Positions 4,552 to 9,227 of a DNA stretch of 9,227 nt are shown here, in pieces (the first letter of the stretch is position 1; every line of letters begins with the position of its first letter). Position numbers and translations under genes: made by a program. The notes under the pieces are model-generated. The model was not told where the DNA came from, made no database searches, and saw only the letters and a program-made list of their open reading frames with translations. The DNA comes from a bacterium. GTDB lineage: Archaea > Thermoproteota > Nitrososphaeria > Nitrososphaerales > CADDZS01. Where the stretch lies: assembly GCA_027310845.1 (NCBI GenBank), contig DAIDAB010000071.1, forward strand, positions 1 to 9,227. Reading direction: 5' to 3'.

Positions 4552-6543
4552 TTGCCCTTACTTGAAGAAGAAAACATTGCTGGAGAGTCGTCGGGTAGAC
4601 GTGAACGTCGTCTTGCTGCAATAATGTTCACTGACATTGTCGGATACACTGAGCTGACGCAGAAAAATGAAGCGCTAGCTTTGGAGCTTCTAAAGGAACA
4701 CAGGAAGATAATTCGGCCGATAATTCTTTCCCATGACGGGATTGAAATTAAGACTATCGGCGATGCTTTCTTAATAGAGTTTCCAAGTGTCCTGCAAGCT
4801 TTCTCCTCTGCTATCAGAATCCAAAATGCCATTTCAAAACATAGTATCGATGCCCCAAACTCTATGCGAATACAGATTCGGATTGGAATCCATGTCGGGG
4901 ATGTCGTACACAGCGAGGGTGATGTTTATGGCGATGCCGTCAATATTGCATCGCGAATAGTATCGCAAGCCGCTCCCGGGTCTATCTGGGTCTCGCGACA
5001 GGTGGCAGATCAAGTGACAAACTGGCGCGATGCTCAACTCGTAAGTCTTGGAAACTATGAGCTAAAAGGGGTTGCAAATGCGTTGGAGCTTTACTCCGTC
5101 GTGACCCCTCCTAATGGGACAGATACGATTATACATGCTCAGGCAGGTGAAGGAGGCCCATCAACAGAGAAAAACCGGGTGGCGGTACTTCCTCTTGCGA
5201 ACATTAGCGCCGATCCTGCAGATGAATACTTTGTTGATGGCCTCACTGAGGAAATTATTGGAAGGCTTTCTGGCATCAGCGGACTTAGAGTCATTGCTAG
5301 GTCTTCGGTGATGCGCTACAAAGGCGCGAAGAAGAGTGTTCGGGAAATTGGTCGCGAACTGCGGGTGAGAAGCCTGCTCGATGGCAGCGTGCGTAGAGTG
5401 GATAATCGAGTTCGCATTAGCGTTCAACTAGTCGACACCCAGAGCGAGGAACACGTCTGGTCTCATAGCTATGACAGACTACTTGAAGACGTGATTGCAA
5501 TTCAATGCCAGATTGCCAAGAGCGTAGCCGAGTCGCTAAAAATCAGACTTCAGGGAATCGAAACGGAGCGAATAGAGAGAAAGAGCACCGCAAGTGTTCA
5601 CGCCTACAACTTATTCCTCAGGGGACGATATCATTTGAACAAGAGAACCGAAGGGGACCTGAAAAAAGCAATATCCCTATTCCAAGATGCAACAAGAGAT
5701 GATCCAGGCTTTGCACTCCCATTCACAGGTCTTGCGGATAGCTACTGTCTTCTTGGAATATATGGTACCGTTTCCCCAAGTGAAGCACACAAGCCTGCGA
5801 AGGAATATGCGGCAAGAGCAATTGCACTTGACGAAAAGCTCGCCGAGGCACACGCTTCCCTTGCACATACCTTGTATCACTATGAGTGGGCCTGGGAGGA
5901 AACGGAGAAGGAGTTCAAGAGAGCCCTGGAGCTCAATCCGAACTACTCTTCAGCTCATCACTGGTACGCAGAGTATCTTGGTTCTATGGGGCGCATGGAA
6001 CAAGCATTAGCTGAGATTCGCAAAGCACAGGAACTTGATCCACTTTCTTTCATAACCAATACCCATGCCGGCTTCATTCTTTACGCATCGGGGGACTATG
6101 ATGGAGCGATCCAGCAACTTTCGAAGATTGTAGAGATGGACAGATCTTTTCCTCCGGCGCATGAGATCTTGGGCGCCGTGTATGCGGAACAAGGAAAAAT
6201 AGGAAATGCAGAGATCGAAATCAAGAAAGCAATAGAATTATCCGGAAACAATCCTGGCCTCAAAGCGACTCTCGCTTATGCCTATGCGATATGCGGCAAG
6301 CAGGAAGAATCTGTTAAGATTCTTGACGAAATCAAGAACATGCCGAACCAGTACGTGTCACCTGATTCGATCGCACAAGTCCTATCTGGTCTAGGGCATA
6401 GAGACGAGGCGTTTGATTGGCTTGAGAGAGCATACTCAGCGCGCTCGAGCAAGATTGTCGACCTCAAAATTGAGCCTGCGTTCTATAATCTTCATTCTGA
6501 TCCCAGATTTTCTCAATTGTTGAAAAGAATGCGCCTGAGCTAG
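4552..6543 (+). CDS. Class III adenylate cyclase with TolB-N/FlgO-like domain and TPR array
   Basis: This 663-residue protein has three parts. Residues about 18-185 are a class III nucleotide cyclase catalytic domain. The metal-binding aspartates are D28 (FTDIVGYT) and D71 (IGDAF), the purine-specifying pair is K67 and D124, and the transition-state pair is N131 and R135 (VNIASR). K67 with D124 is the adenylate cyclase pattern, so the protein should make cAMP from ATP, probably as a homodimer. Residues about 207-335 match the TolB N-terminal/FlgO-like domain (VAVLPLANIS...DEYFVDGLTEEII...LDGSVRR...VWSHSYDR) found in bacterial cyclase-TPR proteins. Residues about 349-630 hold TPR repeats (for example AEAHASLAH, SSAHHWYAEYL, PPAHEILGAVY). 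No membrane segment is seen. The start is TTG; an in-frame TGA at 4528-4530 excludes a longer one and the next Met (M25) is inside the domain. This architecture is common in proteobacteria, so transfer into an archaeal lineage is a plausible inference. Confidence 0.9.
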   Translation: MPLLEEENIAGESSGRRERRLAAIMFTDIVGYTELTQKNEALALELLKEHRKIIRPIILSHDGIEIKTIGDAFLIEFPSVLQAFSSAIRIQNAISKHSIDAPNSMRIQIRIGIHVGDVVHSEGDVYGDAVNIASRIVSQAAPGSIWVSRQVADQVTNWRDAQLVSLGNYELKGVANALELYSVVTPPNGTDTIIHAQAGEGGPSTEKNRVAVLPLANISADPADEYFVDGLTEEIIGRLSGISGLRVIARSSVMRYKGAKKSVREIGRELRVRSLLDGSVRRVDNRVRISVQLVDTQSEEHVWSHSYDRLLEDVIAIQCQIAKSVAESLKIRLQGIETERIERKSTASVHAYNLFLRGRYHLNKRTEGDLKKAISLFQDATRDDPGFALPFTGLADSYCLLGIYGTVSPSEAHKPAKEYAARAIALDEKLAEAHASLAHTLYHYEWAWEETEKEFKRALELNPNYSSAHHWYAEYLGSMGRMEQALAEIRKAQELDPLSFITNTHAGFILYASGDYDGAIQQLSKIVEMDRSFPPAHEILGAVYAEQGKIGNAEIEIKKAIELSGNNPGLKATLAYAYAICGKQEESVKILDEIKNMPNQYVSPDSIAQVLSGLGHRDEAFDWLERAYSARSSKIVDLKIEPAFYNLHSDPRFSQLLKRMRLS

Positions 6544-6584
6544 ATGCGAGATCCTGTCATTTGAGAAGAGAAGAAAGTATCCCG

Positions 6585-7331
6585 ATGTACGGGTGGGTTA
6601 AAGATCTTCCAGACAAGAGAGACTTCCCATATGTCCCTCCAATTGATGTCGCAGAAAACCTTCCAAGGAGTGTTGACCTTCGTCCACACTTTCCGAGAGT
6701 ATACAATCAAGGGAATCTAAACAGCTGCACGGCAAATGCTATTGCAGCAGCAATAGAATTTGACGAGATAAAGCAGAAGATAAAGAAACCGTTTGTCCCA
6801 TCCAGACTATTCATCTACTACAACGAAAGGAAGATGGAGGATCAAGTGGACAATGATTCTGGAGCACAGATCAGAGATGGAATAAAGTCGGTCGCAAAAC
6901 TTGGAGGTTGCCCAGAGGATCTCTGGCCGTATCTGGAGAGAAATCTCAAGGTCGAGCCTCCGACACACTGCTACCATAGTGCTATGAAGTACAAGGCGTT
7001 GGAATACCAGAGGCTGAAGCACGAGCTGCTCCAGCTGAAATCATGTCTTGCTTCAGGATATCCTTTCGTCTTCGGCATCAAAGTCTACTCCAGTTTCGAA
7101 GGTGCTAGAGTGAAGAAGAGCGGCCGCTTGGAAATGCCAAGCAAGTCAGAGAAACTCGTTGGAAAACACGCTGTTATTGCTGCAGGGTATGACGATTCGA
7201 GGAAGCGGTTAATTGTGAGAAATTCGTGGGGAGAAAAGTGGGGATCGAGGGGCTACTTCACGATTCCCTATGAGTACGTTCTTGATCGAAGGCTTTCGGC
7301 GGATTTTTGGACGATCCGTGTAATCCGTTAG
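6585..7331 (+). CDS. Papain-like (C1A) cysteine peptidase, cytosolic
   Basis: This 248-residue protein has the full papain-family catalytic set: oxyanion Q42 and nucleophile C48 in NQGNLNSCTANA, general base H195 in GKHAVIAAGYDD, and N213 in VRNSWGEKWG. The flanking sequences (LPDKRDFPY and SVDLRPHFPRVYNQG at the N-terminus, GSRGYFTIPYEYV after the Asn) are typical of the short prokaryotic C1A group. There is no signal peptide and no inhibitory propeptide; only about 25 residues precede the core, so it is probably cytosolic and controlled by something other than zymogen cleavage. The ATG at 6585 is preferred because proteins of this type begin with a G-W-x-x-D-L-P-D motif; a TTG at 6561 would add eight residues. 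It starts 41 bases after the cyclase stop with no intervening promoter or terminator evident, so co-transcription is likely and cAMP-linked control is a hypothesis. Confidence 0.87.
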   Translation: MYGWVKDLPDKRDFPYVPPIDVAENLPRSVDLRPHFPRVYNQGNLNSCTANAIAAAIEFDEIKQKIKKPFVPSRLFIYYNERKMEDQVDNDSGAQIRDGIKSVAKLGGCPEDLWPYLERNLKVEPPTHCYHSAMKYKALEYQRLKHELLQLKSCLASGYPFVFGIKVYSSFEGARVKKSGRLEMPSKSEKLVGKHAVIAAGYDDSRKRLIVRNSWGEKWGSRGYFTIPYEYVLDRRLSADFWTIRVIR

Positions 7332-7390
7332 AGCACATCATTTGAGGATCTTGGCGTTTCAAGCAAAAGATGTGACATGATCGTGCAATC

Positions 7391-7436
7391 AGGCATTGAC
7401 GATTGCCTCTAACCTCGGGCTACAACACAAGAGCCC
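7391..7436 (+). terminator. Pair of short hairpins downstream of the peptidase gene
   Basis: AGGCA (7391-7395) pairs with TGCCT (7404-7408), with an alternative stem GCAATC (7385-7390)/GATTGC (7401-7406). GGGCT (7417-7421) pairs with AGCCC (7432-7436). They lie 55-105 bases past the stop without a following T-run. They may mark the end of the cyclase-peptidase transcript, but termination is only inferred. Confidence 0.3.
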
Positions 7437-7497
7437 CGTCCCATTGCCGATGATCCAGCTAACTTCATGCTTGTTCTCACACCTGATAATCGTCTTC

Positions 7498-7507
7498 AAT
7501 ATTTATG
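7498..7507 (+). promoter_or_regulatory. TATA-like box for the CBS-pair gene
   Basis: AATATTTATG lies about 50 bases before the ATG at 7555. Transcription would start near 7528, giving a leader of roughly 25 bases that contains GGGAG (7546-7550), a Shine-Dalgarno-like sequence at suitable spacing. This favours ATG 7555 over the TTG at 7543. Confidence 0.5.
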
Positions 7508-7554
7508 AGCAAAGCGACCAAGCTTTGCACTAGGGAATAGTCTTGGGAGCAGTA

Positions 7555-7983
7555 ATGCGAGTTTCGGATGTAATGTCAAAGGATGTCATAAGCGTAGAGG
7601 CTTCAGCAACCGTGTTTGAAGCCGTTTCAAAGATAATACAGTTCAAGGTTGGATGCGTCGTGGTAACGAAAGCAAGAAAGATTGCAGGGATCGTGACGAA
7701 GGGAGACGTTTTGGAAAGAGCGTTGCTGCAAAGGCTCGATCCTAGGGAAACGGCGGTCGAGAAGGTAATGTCAGCTAAAGTAGTGACCATTGGGAAATAT
7801 GCGACATTGGAGGAGGCATCACGCCTCATGACCGAAAAGAAAGTGTCAAAACTTCCCATTATCGAGAAAGGAGAGCTCGTCGGCATAATCACTTCATCGG
7901 ATATAATCAGAGCAGAGCCAATGGAAATCGGCTACCTGCAGGAGCTTGTGCGAGCTAGGTTTGTGCCCCACGAATTGGCCTAG
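7555..7983 (+). CDS. CBS-pair domain protein
   Basis: This 142-residue protein consists of two CBS domains in tandem (a Bateman module), about residues 5-58 and 70-122. The repeats are visible as VSDVMSKDVISVEASATVFEAVSKI...GIVTKGDVLE and VEKVMSAKVVTIGKYATLEEASRLM...GIITSSDIIR. The G-I-V/I-T-x-x-D strand-turn ending each repeat contributes the Asp that typically contacts the ribose of adenosine ligands. Such stand-alone CBS pairs sense AMP, ATP, SAM or similar molecules and regulate partner proteins; the partner here is unknown. A short C-terminal helix (IGYLQELVRARF) may mediate dimer contacts. ATG at 7555 is chosen because an SD-like GGGAG precedes it and CBS homology starts at once. It follows a 200-base gap with its own TATA-like box, so it is probably transcribed separately from the cyclase unit. 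Confidence 0.94.
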   Translation: MRVSDVMSKDVISVEASATVFEAVSKIIQFKVGCVVVTKARKIAGIVTKGDVLERALLQRLDPRETAVEKVMSAKVVTIGKYATLEEASRLMTEKKVSKLPIIEKGELVGIITSSDIIRAEPMEIGYLQELVRARFVPHELA

Positions 7984-8027
7984 TTTCTAGTCAATACTGT
8001 GAAAGGACTCGACGTAAGTAGCAGTGC

Positions 8028-8041
8028 TTTTCCATGGAAAA
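8028..8041. promoter_or_regulatory. Perfect 14-bp palindrome, possible operator
   Basis: TTTTCCATGGAAAA is its own reverse complement and ends 7 bases before the ATG at 8049. This position, between a weak A/T box (TAAGTAG near 8015-8021) and the start codon, suits a dimeric repressor. It also contains an ATG that opens a 4-codon frame whose TAA directly precedes the flavin-reductase start. Confidence 0.4.
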
Positions 8042-8048
8042 TGGGTAA

Positions 8049-8648
8049 ATGCTCATGTCCGGTCAGCGAAAGGAAATGAAAGATAGCAAGAAACATGCAG
8101 GTTCAAAGCTTGAAGCAGTGCAACCTTCAATCGTCTATCGCCTCTTCAATCCGCAGGTGCCTGTGATAATATGTTCAAAACACGGAAAAGACGTCGTAGC
8201 CATGCCTGCGAACAGCTGCTCTTCTCTCTCGGATTCTCCTCCAATGGTTTCACTTGCAGTGAGAAAGGGACTCAGGACAAATTGCATACTGCGTTCCAGC
8301 TCGCTTTTTTCAATGAATTGGATGAATTTCGAACCGGAAAGCTCGAGAAAGATCATCTTGGATCTCGCAAAGCCTTCTGAACCAAGTCATAACCGAGATA
8401 AGCTAGAAGAGTATGACATACCATACTTTCTTCTGCGTGGTATTCCAGTTGTCAGGAGCGCATGTGCTTTTGCGCTATGCGGGATTCAAAAACGAATAGC
8501 AGCTGGAGACCATGACCTTTTCATCGCCAAGGTACTTTCTGCGAAAGCTCTGAGGGATTTTACAACCGATGGCTATTGGCGATTCAAGGATTACAAACCA
8601 ATTCTGTACGTTGGAAGTATTCGCCCTAACCCCCTAATTACCGTTTAA
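8049..8648 (+). CDS. Flavin-reductase-like FMN-binding split-barrel protein
   Basis: This protein of about 199 residues fits the flavin reductase-like domain family. After roughly 25 variable basic residues, the barrel begins with IVYRLFNPQVPVIICSKHG (28-46), then AMPANSCSSLSDSPPMVSLAV (51-71), which carries the family's M-P-A-x-S/x-C and S-x-x-P-P-x-V signatures for FMN phosphate and isoalloxazine contacts. LFIAKVLSAKAL (157-168) and the final YVG match the closing strands with the GDH (153-155) element. Members reduce FMN or FAD with NAD(P)H for a partner oxygenase, or bind FMN as diffusible electron carriers. It is cytosolic. ATG 8049 is directly preceded by an in-frame TAA; ATG 8055 is equally possible. 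No SD is seen. A perfect palindrome just upstream suggests repression, and an inverted repeat overlaps its stop codon. Confidence 0.87.
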   Translation: MLMSGQRKEMKDSKKHAGSKLEAVQPSIVYRLFNPQVPVIICSKHGKDVVAMPANSCSSLSDSPPMVSLAVRKGLRTNCILRSSSLFSMNWMNFEPESSRKIILDLAKPSEPSHNRDKLEEYDIPYFLLRGIPVVRSACAFALCGIQKRIAAGDHDLFIAKVLSAKALRDFTTDGYWRFKDYKPILYVGSIRPNPLITV

Positions 8649-8679
8649 CAAAAGACCAGTTGGGTGCCAATCTGTTAAA
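8644..8679 (+). terminator. Nested inverted repeat overlapping the flavin-reductase stop
   Basis: TTTAACA (8644-8650, containing the TAA stop) is the exact reverse complement of TGTTAAA (8673-8679). Inside, TTGG (8660-8663) pairs with CCAA (8667-8670) around GTG. The result is a stem with an internal loop at the transcript's 3' end. There is no long T-run, so it may be a terminator or a 3' stabilising structure. Confidence 0.35.
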
Positions 8680-8760
8680 AATCCGGAACTTGACCTTCGA
8701 GAGGCCTGCAAATGGCATCAGACCGGCGATGAGGGTCAGAATCTTTGCATACGAGCGTAA

Positions 8761-8789
8761 TTGACAGTTCGCCTGTAGTCAACTGTCGA
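8761..8789 (+). repeat. Inverted repeat in the intergenic region
   Basis: TTGACAGTT (8761-8769) and AACTGTCGA (8781-8789) form a 9-bp stem with one G-T wobble and an 11-base loop. It lies midway between the flavin-reductase gene and the last partial gene. It could be an operator or RNA hairpin. A smaller hairpin, GCGACT/AGTCGT, follows at 8822-8836. No gene is seen in 8680-8860. Confidence 0.4.
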
Positions 8790-8864
8790 TGTGCCCTATG
8801 TTCAATTTCCAAAGCTTATGAGCGACTCCTAGTCGTGGCAAAAGGCACGCCTCATCTTACGGTT

Positions 8865-8874
8865 GGAAATAAAC
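8865..8874 (+). promoter_or_regulatory. TATA-like box for the right-edge gene
   Basis: GGAAATAAAC lies about 50 bases before the TTG at 8920. Transcription would begin near 8895, just ahead of the Shine-Dalgarno sequence at 8899-8907. The match is moderate. Confidence 0.3.
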
Positions 8875-8898
8875 CCGAGGGTGAAGAGTGAAAAGAAC

Positions 8899-8907
8899 AG
8901 GAGGTGA
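8899..8907 (+). promoter_or_regulatory. Strong Shine-Dalgarno sequence
   Basis: AGGAGGTGA is a near-complete match to the anti-SD end of 16S rRNA and lies 12 bases before the TTG at 8920. It is the best SD in the window and supports TTG 8920 over the ATG at 8974, which has nothing comparable upstream. Confidence 0.55.
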
Positions 8908-8919
8908 ATTAGAAGAAAG

Positions 8920-9227
8920 TTGACAACGTATTTTGTGAGTTGGGAAGTAGACAATGCGGTACTAAGGGCAATGAGTGCGAGTGAATTGCGCGAAAAAACG
9001 CTAGAGACAATGAAGAGAGTCCAGTCTCAACTAAAAAGCGGTGAGATGGTTGACTGGCGTGTCTTCGCGACAGGAGGAAGGGGATATGCCACTATTGAAT
9101 GCGGAGAGCTCGAATTATACCGCAGAATAACGCAATGGAGTCTAACCGTACCTTGGCTTAGAGTGACGGGCGCAGAGCCAATTATATCGGTCGAGCAAGC
9201 AACTGAAGCGTTCGCTTCACTGACAGT
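8920..9227 (+). CDS. Probable small dimeric alpha/beta-barrel protein (DUF3303-like), N-terminal fragment
   Basis: The right-edge frame gives 102 codons with no stop. It opens with TTYFVSWEVD, a beta-strand start typical of small ferredoxin-like dimeric alpha/beta-barrel proteins. A long helix follows (SELREKTLETMKRVQSQLKSGE, 21-42), then a strand (VDWRVFATGGRGYATIEC, 44-61), a helix (ELYRRITQW, 65-73) and another strand before a C-terminal tail. This beta-alpha-beta-alpha-beta order with a G-R-G-Y turn resembles DUF3303/muconolactone-isomerase-like proteins, whose ligands are mostly unknown. The TTG start is preferred because it keeps the first strand, follows a TGA 12 bases upstream in frame, and has a strong SD before it; ATG 8974 would lose that strand. 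Family assignment is tentative, and the coding call is firmer than the function. Confidence 0.62.
   Translation, partial: MTTYFVSWEVDNAVLRAMSASELREKTLETMKRVQSQLKSGEMVDWRVFATGGRGYATIECGELELYRRITQWSLTVPWLRVTGAEPIISVEQATEAFASLT

Noticed and set aside
4455..4832. Minus-strand 125-codon frame
   Set aside because: It lies antisense to the cyclase catalytic domain and has a serine-rich translation without a domain.
7530..7892. Minus-strand 120-codon frame
   Set aside because: It is antisense to the CBS-pair gene and its repeats of Thr/Ser/Ala simply mirror the CBS codons.

Overview
The window looks like chromosomal DNA from an archaeon, most likely a soil-type lineage of the Thaumarchaeota (Nitrososphaerota). 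This is inferred from gene content and signals, because no rRNA or marker gene is present. The supports are A/T-rich TATA-like boxes about 25-32 bases before several starts (leaderless-type layout), an aKMT/FAM173-type methyltransferase with a membrane anchor, an AN1-like zinc finger, several very small Cys/His metal-binding proteins, and frequent TTG starts. No tRNA, rRNA, insertion sequence, CRISPR array, integrase or phage gene was seen.

Left part (1-3063). The reverse-strand N-terminus of a CocE/NonD (peptidase S15-like) hydrolase runs off the left edge. A small AN1-like zinc finger gene follows on the plus strand and converges on a CDGSH iron-sulfur protein gene, with a nested inverted repeat between them. 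A membrane-anchored FAM173/aKMT-like methyltransferase then converges on a two-gene reverse-strand unit: a zinc-ribbon membrane protein followed by a SprT-like zinc metalloprotease. These two lie in the same reading frame, separated by one stop codon and 14 sense codons.

Middle (3064-4551). A gene-poor stretch holds two very small plus-strand genes. One has a single CPYC knuckle; the other carries two copies of a C-x2-G-x-H-x2-C...C-x-C-x-C-H motif.

Right part (4552-9227), all plus strand. The centrepiece is a 663-residue protein joining a class III adenylate cyclase domain with a complete catalytic residue set, a TolB-N/FlgO-like domain and a TPR array. A cytosolic papain-like cysteine protease follows closely and is probably co-transcribed. 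Next come a CBS-pair protein, a flavin-reductase-like split-barrel protein, and the start of a small probable alpha/beta-barrel protein cut by the right edge.

How the genes work together: the cyclase-protease pair is the only clear candidate system, with nucleotide second-messenger synthesis linked to intracellular proteolysis through a scaffold-like TPR region. Together with the CBS protein, which may sense adenosine ligands, it gives this segment a signalling character. The other genes look like independent housekeeping or accessory functions.
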